This document shows positions 24,429 through 34,201 of a DNA stretch of 64,000 nucleotides, in pieces; the first letter of the stretch is position 1, and each line of letters starts with the position of its first letter. Location of the stretch: assembly GCF_000420825.1 (NCBI RefSeq), contig NZ_ATVR01000013.1, positions 1-64,000 of the forward strand, read 5' to 3'. The translations under genes were made by a program, and so were the position numbers. This DNA comes from Butyrivibrio sp. AE2015. Lineage in GTDB: Bacteria > Bacillota > Clostridia > Lachnospirales > Lachnospiraceae. The notes beneath the pieces are model-generated. The model was not told the DNA's origin, made no database searches, and saw only the letters and a program-made list of their open reading frames with translations.

Positions 24429-25418
24429 TTATTCCTTAACAATAGCATTTGCAAGCAAATACTGATGCCATCTCTCATATGAAGAAGCTTTGAGGTGAAC
24501 ATCATCAAAAGAAAGCTCTGCTAAAAGGTTTCCGTTTTCATCATCAACAGCTTCATTCATATCTATGTAAAAGATAGTTTTGTTATCTGCAAGCTCTGAA
24601 AGCGCCATATTTCTGGTATTTATATTGTCGTTATTAAAGTATTTATCTGAACTGCTCTTTTTCTCTGTCACGTGCATGATGCCCTGAATATATATGATCG
24701 CATCTGGCTGAAGTTCACGAATTCTGTCTATCACAGCCTTGTAGGCCTCGGCAAACGTCTCAGGTGTTCCTGTTCCAATCTCATTAAGTCCAAGCATGAT
24801 ATATATCTTGGAAAACTGATTCTCAGAAAGAGCCTGATCAACAGTAATTTTGCCGTTCTCAGTCTTGATGAACTCAGTGTTCATGGCATTGTAAATAGTC
24901 AAAGAAATCTTTGAATAGAATGTAGCCCTTGTGTCCAATTCTTCGCAGTACTCAGAAAGTCCAACTGTTCTGGAGTCTCCGATAAAAAGAGCATCCGTAA
25001 AATAGTCATCATCAACCTGAGTAAATTCATACACTTCCTCAGAATTGCCTGAAATATCATTGCCGGAAACATCATTTTCTGATACATCAAAATCATCTGC
25101 ATCAGCGCCATTTCCTGATATGTCTTCGTTTACCAGCAGGTCATCATCAGGACTTTGGTTACCTTCTGCCATCTGATCATCTCCAAGGTTTTCCACATAT
25201 TCTGCCAAAGAATCAGAGGAATCCACATTTGTTTTTGTCCACGGAAAAACTCCATCCGCAGCAGCTTTAAAAAAGCTGGCAAGGATAGGCGTATCAATAT
25301 CTTCAGGACTTACGTACTCACTGTATACAGTGTCCTTCAGTGCAAAAGACAATATCGATATTATGATTGCTGTGATCACTACCCCCATTAAGAGAGGGCA
25401 CGTCTTTAATAGTTTCAT
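24429..25418 (-). CDS. Membrane-anchored SGNH/GDSL-like hydrolase or O-acetyltransferase partner
   Basis: 329 aa. An N-terminal transmembrane anchor (LLMGVVITAIIISILSFAL) is followed by an acidic Asp/Asn/Ser-rich linker at about residues 75-130. The SGNH core comes next: block I GDSRTVGL (catalytic Ser), block III IMLGLNEIG (Asn), and block V FDDVHLKASSYERWHQ (Asp and His). It follows an MBOAT gene by 9 nt. MBOAT plus SGNH pairs acetylate extracellular polymers: the MBOAT moves acetyl groups out and the SGNH protein places them. The acceptor could be peptidoglycan or an exopolysaccharide. AAGGA lies 7 nt before the ATG. Confidence 0.85.
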   Translation of the reverse strand: MKLLKTCPLLMGVVITAIIISILSFALKDTVYSEYVSPEDIDTPILASFFKAAADGVFPWTKTNVDSSDSLAEYVENLGDDQMAEGNQSPDDDLLVNEDISGNGADADDFDVSENDVSGNDISGNSEEVYEFTQVDDDYFTDALFIGDSRTVGLSEYCEELDTRATFYSKISLTIYNAMNTEFIKTENGKITVDQALSENQFSKIYIMLGLNEIGTGTPETFAEAYKAVIDRIRELQPDAIIYIQGIMHVTEKKSSSDKYFNNDNINTRNMALSELADNKTIFYIDMNEAVDDENGNLLAELSFDDVHLKASSYERWHQYLLANAIVKE

Positions 25419-25427
25419 TTTTATTCC

Positions 25428-26780
25428 TTAAAATCTAAAATACATAAATGGATTACCGGCAGCATTGGATAAGCTATAAACGCAAACCCAGAAAAGCACA
25501 AATAATAACACAGTAAATACCGGATGTTTCCTCTTTACCTCAAAATATTTATATAATCCCGGAAGCAAAAGAACAATTGACACTGCCAGGAATCCGCCAT
25601 AAATACCAAGATTCTTTATATAATCGTTTCCATTTACAGATATTCCCTGTCCAAAAAAAGGAAACAGTCTTTTAAAATAATCTGTAAGCCCCTTAAGATC
25701 AGAAATTGCAAATATTACCCAGGTCAGTGGAATAAGTACCAGCACATTGAATCTGCCAAGTACCTTCCTGGCAATTTCAGGCATCTTTGCAAGCATTACA
25801 AATCGCTCAAACACAATTATCACAAAGAGGATGAGTCCCCAAATAATAAAGTTTAGTGTCACTCCATGCCAAAAACCTGTGATAAGCCAAACCACAAAAA
25901 GGTTTAAAACAATCCTCATATCTCCTACTCTGCTTCCGCCAAGAGGAATATAGATGTAATCCCTAAACCAGGACCCGAGAGAAGCATGCCATCTTCTGTA
26001 AAACTCAGACACACTTACTGAACTGTAGGGCTGATCAAAGTTTACAATAAACGGAAATCCCAACATTACGCCGATTCCTGCAGCCATAAGTGAATATCCC
26101 CAGAAATCATAGTAAAGTTCAAGAGTATAAGTAACTGCACCAATCCACGCTAGAGGAGTTGAGATACTCTCATAGCCTATAGTTCCTATATCATTCCACA
26201 GCATAGACAGATGATCTGCCAAAAGAACTTTCATTCCAAGCCCCACGACAAAGAACCTCAGGCCATCTTCTATTGCTGAGAAAATATCCTCTTTTTCCTG
26301 AAAATATGACTTTTTCTGATAATCAGAAAAGCGCATGATAGGTCCCGAAACCACCTGTGGAAACATGCAAAAATAAGCCGCAGCATCGACAAAGCGCGGC
26401 TCTTCATCAATTTTTCCCATGTAGAGATCTGCCTGATAGGAAATCATCTTAAAGGTAAAAAAGCTGATTCCAATTGGCATAAAAGAATTATCCACAAATT
26501 GTGAAAGAAGCTTAAACTCTACGAGCATTAAAGCATCAAGACATACAATAAACGCAAGAAGAAACTTATTCTTCTCCCCCTTATGAGCTCTCCCAAATAA
26601 GTAGTTAACAATCACGGCTATACATAGTACTGCAAGCCCCTTTAAATCTCCCGTGGCATAAAACGTCAGACTCCCGATAAGCAGCGTAACGCTTCTATAT
26701 GAAACGGGAGTCAGATAAAATGCTACTAGAAATACAGGCAAAAACCTGAATATAAAACCTAAATCCGAAAAATTTATCAT
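25428..26780 (-). CDS. MBOAT family O-acyltransferase (AlgI/DltB-like)
   Basis: About 450 aa, polytopic membrane protein with some 10-12 hydrophobic segments. The MBOAT signature is present: SVSEFYRRWHASLGSWFRDYIYIPLGGSR, then LVVWLITGFWHGVTLNFIIWG with the catalytic His. Members such as AlgI, DltB and PatA pass acyl groups across the membrane. No dltA/C genes are near, and the SGNH gene that follows supports O-acetylation of a cell-surface polymer. Start uncertain: ATG at 26780 or an in-frame TTG at 26801. Confidence 0.92.
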   Translation of the reverse strand: MINFSDLGFIFRFLPVFLVAFYLTPVSYRSVTLLIGSLTFYATGDLKGLAVLCIAVIVNYLFGRAHKGEKNKFLLAFIVCLDALMLVEFKLLSQFVDNSFMPIGISFFTFKMISYQADLYMGKIDEEPRFVDAAAYFCMFPQVVSGPIMRFSDYQKKSYFQEKEDIFSAIEDGLRFFVVGLGMKVLLADHLSMLWNDIGTIGYESISTPLAWIGAVTYTLELYYDFWGYSLMAAGIGVMLGFPFIVNFDQPYSSVSVSEFYRRWHASLGSWFRDYIYIPLGGSRVGDMRIVLNLFVVWLITGFWHGVTLNFIIWGLILFVIIVFERFVMLAKMPEIARKVLGRFNVLVLIPLTWVIFAISDLKGLTDYFKRLFPFFGQGISVNGNDYIKNLGIYGGFLAVSIVLLLPGLYKYFEVKRKHPVFTVLLFVLFWVCVYSLSNAAGNPFMYFRF

Positions 26781-26805
26781 TTCCCCACTATGTTCCTTCA
26801 AAATA

Positions 26806-26825
26806 AGGCGATATTTCTATCGCCT
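26806..26825 (-). terminator. Terminator-like hairpin before the MBOAT gene
   Basis: AGGCGAT (26806-26812) pairs with ATCGCCT (26819-26825) over a 6-nt loop. On the minus strand TTATTTTG follows. It lies 12 nt after the stop of the zinc-ribbon TPR gene, so it may reduce read-through into the MBOAT gene. The stem is only 7 bp. Confidence 0.45.
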
Positions 26826-26837
26826 CAATCTGCTTAA

Positions 26838-28253
26838 TCAACCATCAGAATTATTAATTTCTGCAAGCTTGGTCTTAGCCTCCTGAGCGCTCTTTGTCTC
26901 AGGGAACCTTGTGATGACCTCATCATAGACCTCTTTGGCCTTTGCAATATCACCACTGTTGTAATAAGAATTACCAAGATAATACAATGTATTCACATTG
27001 GTATTGTCATACTGATATGCCTTGGAAAGATTGCTGATAGCTGTTTCATAATCACTTTCCTTATAGGCACTGTATCCGGTATTGTAATATGATGTTGCAA
27101 GCTGTGGGCCTACAAGCACCATAAGATTATCATAAAGCGCTGTGAATTCAGTTGAAACATCATCACCTATCACAGTAAGATCAACGTCAGCAAGGGCTTT
27201 CGCTATTCCATCCACGTCGCTTGAATCCTTGAGGTAAATTGACGCAGCCTGCATAAGAGAATTCATGGCTGCTGATGTGGAAGTTGCACCCTCATAGCCT
27301 GAAACCTGACCCTCAAGTTCCTCTACCTGGCTCTTAAGAGTCTTGATCTGCTGTTCATAATCATTTATCTGCGCTGACTTTGCATCAGACTCTTCACTGA
27401 TCTGAGTTATCTTTTCCTGATTATTGGAATTGATTCCCGCAATCCTCTGTGGAAGGATCAAAAAGCATGAAGCAGCGATTCCCAAAATGATTCCAAGAAC
27501 AATTCCCCATATGGATCCTGTTCTTGTAATTGCAGTCTTTTTAACCGGCTGAATGATCATCTCATTGCCGCTGTTGTATCTTATAACGTCATCAGCATCT
27601 GCAGCTATATCAGAAACAAGCTTGCCGCTCTCACCTGGAAGGAGCATATCATCAGCTTCCTTGAGATATCTCTTGGCCATAATATTGCCAGTATCAAGCT
27701 TAAGCGCCTTGCCAGCCTCTGCCTTGGCTCTATCCCAGTTACCGCTCTTTAGATACAAAAGACATAACAAAAGATGTGCTTTAACAAAATTGCTGTTAAG
27801 TGAAAGCACCTTTTTAAGCTGTATTACAGCAAGGTCAAGGCTGTCCTGTTTGCAATAATTAAGAGCAATATTGAATTTCTTTATTGTCTGATTGATCTCA
27901 TCCAGCTTGGCCGGACTGTTTCTGACTGTATCCATAAAATAATCAGCGGTATTCTCACCTGTTTCAAGGTTCTTACTGATTACCCATTCTGAAAGCGCAG
28001 CAACAACCTCCCCGGTCTCATAATAAATAAGTCCAAGAAGGTTTCTGGCATCAATGTTATTCTTGTCCAGCTTAAGACTCTGGCGAAGGGAAGCAACAGC
28101 ACCTGAGAGGTCTCTGACACTGGCTTTTTCAAGTCCCTCGTTATAAAGTCTATTGGAAAGGCTGACCATTTTCTTGTATGTTCTGACATTTCTTCCGCAT
28201 CCCGGACAAATGTCGGTATTGTTCAATTCAGTGTTGCAATTAGCGCACCTCAT
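26838..28253 (-). CDS. Zinc-ribbon and TPR membrane protein
   Basis: 471 aa. Order of parts: an N-terminal zinc ribbon (CANC and CPGC pairs, residues 3-19), cytosolic TPR repeats (about 30-205), one transmembrane helix (GIVLGIILGIAASCFLIL, about 255), a coiled coil (about 280-320), and C-terminal TPR repeats outside (SAYKESDYETAISNLSKAY, NSYYNSGDIAKAKEVYDE). The design suggests a scaffold linking cytosolic and surface partners. It has no known enzyme motif. It starts 3 nt after the 54-aa gene and precedes the envelope acetylation pair. Confidence 0.85.
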   Translation of the reverse strand: MRCANCNTELNNTDICPGCGRNVRTYKKMVSLSNRLYNEGLEKASVRDLSGAVASLRQSLKLDKNNIDARNLLGLIYYETGEVVAALSEWVISKNLETGENTADYFMDTVRNSPAKLDEINQTIKKFNIALNYCKQDSLDLAVIQLKKVLSLNSNFVKAHLLLCLLYLKSGNWDRAKAEAGKALKLDTGNIMAKRYLKEADDMLLPGESGKLVSDIAADADDVIRYNSGNEMIIQPVKKTAITRTGSIWGIVLGIILGIAASCFLILPQRIAGINSNNQEKITQISEESDAKSAQINDYEQQIKTLKSQVEELEGQVSGYEGATSTSAAMNSLMQAASIYLKDSSDVDGIAKALADVDLTVIGDDVSTEFTALYDNLMVLVGPQLATSYYNTGYSAYKESDYETAISNLSKAYQYDNTNVNTLYYLGNSYYNSGDIAKAKEVYDEVITRFPETKSAQEAKTKLAEINNSDG

Positions 28254-28256
28254 CTG

Positions 28257-28421
28257 TTATCTTGTCCTTCTCTGATTATCAGTTTCGCTTCTTGCCTCTT
28301 TTAAAAGCTTAACAAGTACATCGGACATATCATCAAGATCCTGATTGTAGATAATGTCTTCTGTATCCTCTATTTCTAGGCTTGGTTTGAATTTTTTAAG
28401 TTCTTCTTCAAAATTCAGCAT
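28257..28421 (-). CDS. Small hypothetical protein (54 aa)
   Basis: Short gene between folC and the zinc-ribbon TPR gene. It encodes 54 aa, strongly acidic, predicted helical, beginning MLNFEEELKKFKPSLEIED and ending NQRRTR. It has a GAGG ribosome binding site 6 nt before the ATG, and its stop codon lies 3 nt before the start of the next gene. The tight fit, the ribosome binding site and the full coverage of the gap support a real gene. I do not recognise the family. Absence of hydrophobic segments argues against a membrane peptide. Confidence 0.72.
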   Translation of the reverse strand: MLNFEEELKKFKPSLEIEDTEDIIYNQDLDDMSDVLVKLLKEARSETDNQRRTR

Positions 28422-28452
28422 AATTATCCTCGTATTATAGATATGAGTTATT

Positions 28453-29832
28453 TCACATCATAGTTTTTATCTCGCCTGTAAGATACAAAGATCCGGCGGC
28501 AAAAACTATGTCTCCTGATTTTCTGATAGTTATTATATCCGTCACTGCATCCCTGACATTTGAATAGTACTTTATAGGCAGTCCGAAAATTCCAAACTCT
28601 TCCTTGCCATGTTCAAAAGCTCCCTTAAGTTCTGAAACAGAAACTGATCTGGAAGTCTCAAGAGTCGCAACGTATATAGCATCAAACTGGCCACTGAGAA
28701 GTATCTTATCCACAATGCTAAGATACTGTTTATCAGAAACCACGCCAAAAAGCAGTATTTTCCTGCCGTCTGCATCTATTCCTTTTACAGAATCAAGAAA
28801 TGCCTCTATTCCGTCAATATTATGAGCTCCATCCACATAAATTCCCGGACGGATCTCTTCCATTCTGCCTTCCCATTTGGCTGTAATAAGCCCCTCCTGT
28901 ATATCCTGACTGGATATAGCAGCACCATTATCCTTGAGTATTTCTGCGGCAGTTACAGCTATCGCTGCATTCTCCGCCTGATACCTGGCTTGGGTCGACA
29001 GTTTCAGGTCAACATATTTATCATAAAGGGAATTATACGAAAAAGCAATGAATTTGTTTCCGTTTTCATCGCATATTCCTCTTACATTCTCAATGTCTTT
29101 TTCCTGTATTATAACTGCCCTGGAATCCAATTCCAGCGCCTTTTTCTTTATTACTTCCGTGCTCTCTTGCTGTTTGTCAAAAAAGACTGTAGGAACTCCT
29201 TGTCTTATGATGCCGGCCTTTTCCCCTGCTATCTCTTCAATAGTATTACCAAGGTACTGCATATGGTCAAAACCTATCTCGGTGATAATGTTGATCTCAG
29301 GTCTTCCAATTGAATTAGTAGCATCAAGTCTTCCACCAAGTCCCGTTTCAAGTATGAGGTAATCCACAGGATATACGTCATAAAGGAGCATTGACATAAA
29401 GAACAAATATTCAAAATAGGTCGGGAAATAGCCATCCTTGCCATATTCCATGACTCTTTGAAGTGTTTCCACAAATACTTCCACAAACAAAGAATCTGAT
29501 ATCATCCTGCCATCAACCAAAAATCTCTCATTAACTTTAACAAGGTGAGGCGAAACAAACGTCCCCACCTTGTATCCAGCTCTCATCAGTATAGATGTAA
29601 GGTAACTGCACACCGAGCCTTTTCCGTTAGTCCCGGCAACATGGATGATCTTCATGTTCTCATCAGGATTCCCCAGAAATCCCAGAAAATCCCTTGTGTC
29701 TTCGATCGTATGTTTATCTGTGAAACCCGGAATCCGGTTAAGGAAGTCTTCGCATTCCCTAACCGAAACTCCTATTCCACTTGATGCAGATTCCAATATT
29801 CGATTTATGCTATCATTTATCTCTTTTGTCAT
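28453..29832 (-). CDS. folC: Folylpolyglutamate synthase / dihydrofolate synthase
   Basis: Mur-ligase-like enzyme, 459 aa, which adds glutamate to folates and may also form dihydrofolate. Signatures: IHVAGTNGKGSVCSYLTSIL (P-loop), GTFVSPHLVKVNERF (omega region), LETGLGGRLDATN, and VDGAHNIDG. It follows valS by 34 nt, the frequent valS-folC order in Firmicutes. Its ribosome binding site is weak, which suggests coupled expression. Confidence 0.96.
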   Translation of the reverse strand: MTKEINDSINRILESASSGIGVSVRECEDFLNRIPGFTDKHTIEDTRDFLGFLGNPDENMKIIHVAGTNGKGSVCSYLTSILMRAGYKVGTFVSPHLVKVNERFLVDGRMISDSLFVEVFVETLQRVMEYGKDGYFPTYFEYLFFMSMLLYDVYPVDYLILETGLGGRLDATNSIGRPEINIITEIGFDHMQYLGNTIEEIAGEKAGIIRQGVPTVFFDKQQESTEVIKKKALELDSRAVIIQEKDIENVRGICDENGNKFIAFSYNSLYDKYVDLKLSTQARYQAENAAIAVTAAEILKDNGAAISSQDIQEGLITAKWEGRMEEIRPGIYVDGAHNIDGIEAFLDSVKGIDADGRKILLFGVVSDKQYLSIVDKILLSGQFDAIYVATLETSRSVSVSELKGAFEHGKEEFGIFGLPIKYYSNVRDAVTDIITIRKSGDIVFAAGSLYLTGEIKTMM

Positions 29833-29866
29833 AACTTATCCAAGCTGCACAAACAGTTGTCCTAAA

Positions 29867-32539
29867 TTACTTGCTAAGCTGCTTAAGACGCTCTGTGATC
29901 TGGTCGTAAGTCTGCTGATATTTCTGCTGTTTTTCTTTTTCTTCAGCAATCTTCTCTGCAGGAGCCTTTGAAAGGAACTTCTCATTGCTGAGCATATTCT
30001 GAGATCTCTTAAGTTCTCCCTCAAGCTTTTTCTGTTCCTTTGTAAGTCTTTCAATCTCAGCTGAAATATCTACAAGATCTGAGAAAGGAATATATACAGT
30101 TGCATCAGCAAGTACTACTGATACAGCATCATCAGCAATGCCTGTCTTGTCTTTCTGGCATACTGACTCTGAAGCATATGCAAGTGACTCAAAGAAAAGC
30201 TTACCTGTTGTAAAGATATCAAGAACTTCACTATTCTCACTTACAACAAACACCTTGGCCTTACGTGATGGAGCAACGTTCATCTGAGTTCTTACGTTAC
30301 GGATTCCACGAACAGCTTCCTTGATTGTCTCAATAGCCTTCTCGTCATCAGCAAAATTCCACTCATCCTTATATACAGGCCAGTCAGAGATCATGATTGA
30401 TTCCTCTTCATCCTGCATAGTGCAGAAGATTTCTTCTGTGATAAATGGCATATATGGGTGAAGGAGCTTAAGGGCTCCGATAAGTACTGTCTGAAGTGTC
30501 CAAAGAGCTGCTTCATGTGACTTTTTGTTGTCTGAGTTGTAAAGACGAGGCTTAACCATCTCAATGTACCAGTCACAGAACTCATCCCAGATGAAGTCAT
30601 AAACCTTCTGAACTGCGATTCCAAGTTCAAAATGATCCATGTTATCTGTTACTTCTTTTACAGTCTTATTAAACTTGGAAAGGATCCAGTGATCTACAGG
30701 CTCAAGTCCTGCAGGAGCAGGCTGATGGATAGCGCTCTTTGCATCTTCGCCCATGTTCATCATGATAAATCTGGAAGCATTCCAAACCTTGTTTGCAAAG
30801 TTTCGGCTGTTTTCTACTCTCTCATTGTAGAAACGCATGTCATTACCAGGTGCATTACCTGTGATAAGTGTAAGTCTCAGCGCATCAGCACCGTAATTCT
30901 CAATAATATCCAAAGGATCGATACCATTTCCAAGTGACTTACTCATCTTTCTTCCCTGAGAATCCCTTACAAGTCCGTGGAAAAGAACTGTCTTGAAAGG
31001 ATATGTTCCCATCTGCTCGTAGCTTGAGAAGATCATTCTGATTACCCAGAAGAAGATAATGTCATAACCTGTTACAAGCACATCTGTAGGGAAGAAGTAC
31101 TTAAGTTCCTTAGTCTCATGAGGCCAGCCAAGTGTCTCAAATGGCCAAAGAGCTGAAGAGAACCATGTATCAAGTGTATCTGGATCCTGAGTAAAGTGAG
31201 TCTTTCCACACTTAGGACATACAGTAGGTGCCTGCTTGGCAACAACTACTTCACCGCAATCATCACAGTAGTAAGCAGGAATTCTGTGTCCCCACCAAAG
31301 CTGTCTTGAAATACACCAGTCACGGATATTATCTGTCCAGTTGAAATATGTCTTATCCATTCTTGAAGGAATGAGCTTGATATCTCCATCCTTTACAGCC
31401 TTAACTGCAGGTTTGATGAGCTCATCCATCTTTACAAACCACTGTGCCTTGATCATAGGCTCAACAGTTGTATGGCAACGATCGTGAGTTCCAACGTTGT
31501 GAGAATAGTCCTCGATCTTAACAAGAAGTCCCATCTCATCAAGTTCTTTTACAATAGCTTCTCTTGCAGCATATCTGTCCATGCCTGCAAACTTGCCACC
31601 GTTTGAATTGATAGTTGCATCATCATTGAGGATGTTTATCTCCTCAAGACCATGACGCTTTCCAACTTCGAAGTCGTTAGGGTCATGACCTGGAGTGATC
31701 TTAACAACACCTGTACCAAATTCCATATCAACATAAGAGTCCTCAACGATAGGAAGCTCTCTGTTTACTATAGGTAAAAGAACTTTCTTGCCCTTGAAGC
31801 TCTTGTATCTGTCATCATCAGGGTTTACAGCAACCGCTGTATCACCGAGCATAGTCTCAGGACGAGTTGTAGCAAACTCGATAAACTCTGTATCTGAAAC
31901 CTTGCCATTCTCATCGATCACAGGATATTTAATGTGCCATAAGTGGCCTGCCTGCTCCTCGTATTCAACTTCTGCATCAGAAATAGAAGTCTTACAAACA
32001 GGACACCAGTTAACGATACGGCTCCCCTTATAGATATAGCCTTTCTCGTGCATCTTGCAAAAGACCTCAGTAACAGCTTCATTACAGCCTTCATCCATTG
32101 TAAAGCGCTCTCTGTCCCAATCGCAGGATGAACCGAGCTTTTTAAGCTGCTGAATGATTGTTCCGCCGTATTCTTTTTTCCACTCCCATGCTCTCTCAAG
32201 GAATTTTTCTCTTCCAAGGTCTCTCTTATCGATTCCTTCTTTTTTGAGAGTATCGATGATCTTAACCTCTGTAGCAATTGAAGCATGGTCTGTTCCAGGC
32301 TGCCAAAGTGCATTATATCCCTGCATTCTCTTGTATCTGATGAGGATGTCCTGCATTGTGTTATCAAGAGCATGTCCCATGTGAAGCTTACCGGTAATAT
32401 TTGGCGGTGGGATTACAATAGTAAAAGGTTTTTTGGTCTCATCTACTTCTGCGTGGAAATACTTTTTCTCTTCCCACTTTGAATAAAGACGAGCTTCGAT
32501 TCCCTTTGGATCATAGGTCTTAGCAAGTTCTTTTTTCAT
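29867..32539 (-). CDS. valS: Valyl-tRNA synthetase
   Basis: Class I aminoacyl-tRNA synthetase, 890 aa, normal length. The HIGH-type motif PPPNITGKLHMGHALDN, the KMSKSLGNGIDP motif, the anticodon-binding domain and a C-terminal coiled-coil arm (EIERLTKEQKKLEGELKR) are all visible. The catalytic and editing insert regions look intact. AAGGAG precedes the ATG. Only 33 nt separate it from the GGDEF gene upstream, so there is no room for the T-box leader that often controls valS in Firmicutes. Confidence 0.98.
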   Translation of the reverse strand: MKKELAKTYDPKGIEARLYSKWEEKKYFHAEVDETKKPFTIVIPPPNITGKLHMGHALDNTMQDILIRYKRMQGYNALWQPGTDHASIATEVKIIDTLKKEGIDKRDLGREKFLERAWEWKKEYGGTIIQQLKKLGSSCDWDRERFTMDEGCNEAVTEVFCKMHEKGYIYKGSRIVNWCPVCKTSISDAEVEYEEQAGHLWHIKYPVIDENGKVSDTEFIEFATTRPETMLGDTAVAVNPDDDRYKSFKGKKVLLPIVNRELPIVEDSYVDMEFGTGVVKITPGHDPNDFEVGKRHGLEEINILNDDATINSNGGKFAGMDRYAAREAIVKELDEMGLLVKIEDYSHNVGTHDRCHTTVEPMIKAQWFVKMDELIKPAVKAVKDGDIKLIPSRMDKTYFNWTDNIRDWCISRQLWWGHRIPAYYCDDCGEVVVAKQAPTVCPKCGKTHFTQDPDTLDTWFSSALWPFETLGWPHETKELKYFFPTDVLVTGYDIIFFWVIRMIFSSYEQMGTYPFKTVLFHGLVRDSQGRKMSKSLGNGIDPLDIIENYGADALRLTLITGNAPGNDMRFYNERVENSRNFANKVWNASRFIMMNMGEDAKSAIHQPAPAGLEPVDHWILSKFNKTVKEVTDNMDHFELGIAVQKVYDFIWDEFCDWYIEMVKPRLYNSDNKKSHEAALWTLQTVLIGALKLLHPYMPFITEEIFCTMQDEEESIMISDWPVYKDEWNFADDEKAIETIKEAVRGIRNVRTQMNVAPSRKAKVFVVSENSEVLDIFTTGKLFFESLAYASESVCQKDKTGIADDAVSVVLADATVYIPFSDLVDISAEIERLTKEQKKLEGELKRSQNMLSNEKFLSKAPAEKIAEEKEKQQKYQQTYDQITERLKQLSK

Positions 32540-32572
32540 AATTATCTCCTTATAAAAAGTTCTCTAATTTAC

Positions 32573-34201
32573 TTAAAGGTGTGTTGCATCATCCAGTGAC
32601 TTCTGTGAGATTACTGCCTTATGAAGCATTATGATCTCGCCTTTGGTATGCTCTTTTACCTGATAGAGAGCATTGTCCGCAGCATACATATAGTCCCAGA
32701 GTTTAGTAGTCTCCTGAGGAACAGAATTTCTGATTCCCTGGGAAATCGTCACGATTCCCTTATCGGAGTATTGGCTGGAAAGATCAAGATTTATCACAGC
32801 CTGTCTAAGCATTGTAGCATATTCCATGACTTCTTTATCAGTCATGCTTTCATATATAATAACAAATTCATCGCCGCCATATCTAAAGGCGTGAATGAGT
32901 TCATTTTCTCTGGCCATTTCATTTATTATAGAGGCAACCTGAGTGAGACACTCATCACCTGCCTGATGACCATAGGTATCGTTATACTGCTTGAAATTAT
33001 CTATGTCAAGAATCTCTACCGCCAGTGATCTCTTAAGGTCAAATGCCTTCTCAAATGCTGCATCTGCAAACTTATTAAGGCCATATCTGTTGCCCAGCCC
33101 TGTCAGAGGATCAGTAGATGCCTGTTTCTGCAAAATGACATTTTCTTTTTCAATAGCATAAAGTCTGTTTCTGATGTCTGTGAAAAACTTATAATTGGCA
33201 AGTCTTTCTTTTTCTTCATCATTAGAAGCCTGGAAGAATTCATTCAGCGCTTCGTTCTTTTTCTTTTTATCGCCAAGGCATACATATAACTCACATTTCA
33301 GCTTGGCAAAATCTTTTTTCAGATGTGCTATATTAAAATCCGCAAGAGACCTTTCAGTATTATCAACTATACGGACGGCTTCGTCAATCCAACCAATCTT
33401 AATAAAGAAACGACACATTATAAATATGTCTTCCATATTATCAAGGGGATGCTTGTCGTTCTGGATAAGAGTAAGAAGCCTTGAAGCATATCTCTGGAAC
33501 TTAACCATATCCCCTATGTAATGATATCCCCTGGTCCTTATGTCTGCAGCGGTAATACCGTTTGCAAATTCTCTGCCGGCTTTACCCTCTGCTTCCAGCT
33601 TATCAATCCCCAGAAGGCACTTTCTTACTGAATCCGGCTTGTCCAGTTCCATATAACAGTCTGCCTCAAAGCAATAACAAAACAGTATATTTCTATAGTA
33701 TAAACTGTCTTTTTTATTCTTTCTGATCTGTTTGTAGGCTGAACGGATATAAGTCAAAGCCTGTTTGGGATCCCCAGCCACATAATAGATCTGACCTATA
33801 TTAAAATCTATGAATCCGGGAACACTGCTGTCGAGCCCTTCACAATTTCTTTTTCCTGATAAAAAGAAATCCAGAGCAAGTTCGTGATTGCCATGATTTA
33901 GTGCATCGATGCCCAATAGATTAAAGCACCTTGCCAATAACTCGTTTTCTCCACAGGACTGAAGTATCTCAATTGCCTTCAACAGATTCAGATTGAATTT
34001 CCTGTAATCCGTCGTCAAAAGATAATACGCATCTGCAAAATAGTAGTAGGCGCAGCCCAAAAGATTCTGGTCATCCGCCTCTTTGGCTCTTCTGATAAAT
34101 CTGTTACAGGCATTGATATAACTATTGGACATAGTTGTTCTGGTAGTAAGAACTTCATCATATAAAGCCTGTATTTCGGAATCAAAGTTTTTAATATTCA
34201 T
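32573..34201 (-). CDS. TPR-containing diguanylate cyclase (GGDEF)
   Basis: 542 aa, no signal or membrane segment, so probably cytosolic. Residues 1-340 form degenerate TPR-like helical repeats. The C-terminal GGDEF domain has LTGLGNRYGLNKF, DIDNFKQYNDTYGHQAGDE with the metal-binding Asp, and the intact signature RYGGDEFVIIYE. Active c-di-GMP synthesis is expected. The gene precedes valS by 33 nt on the same strand and is likely the first gene of that transcript. GAGG lies 7 nt before the ATG. Confidence 0.93.
   Translation of the reverse strand: MNIKNFDSEIQALYDEVLTTRTTMSNSYINACNRFIRRAKEADDQNLLGCAYYYFADAYYLLTTDYRKFNLNLLKAIEILQSCGENELLARCFNLLGIDALNHGNHELALDFFLSGKRNCEGLDSSVPGFIDFNIGQIYYVAGDPKQALTYIRSAYKQIRKNKKDSLYYRNILFCYCFEADCYMELDKPDSVRKCLLGIDKLEAEGKAGREFANGITAADIRTRGYHYIGDMVKFQRYASRLLTLIQNDKHPLDNMEDIFIMCRFFIKIGWIDEAVRIVDNTERSLADFNIAHLKKDFAKLKCELYVCLGDKKKKNEALNEFFQASNDEEKERLANYKFFTDIRNRLYAIEKENVILQKQASTDPLTGLGNRYGLNKFADAAFEKAFDLKRSLAVEILDIDNFKQYNDTYGHQAGDECLTQVASIINEMARENELIHAFRYGGDEFVIIYESMTDKEVMEYATMLRQAVINLDLSSQYSDKGIVTISQGIRNSVPQETTKLWDYMYAADNALYQVKEHTKGEIIMLHKAVISQKSLDDATHL

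Noticed and set aside
32540..32572. A T-box riboswitch before valS
   Set aside because: Only 33 nt lie between the genes and no T-box or specifier structure is seen.
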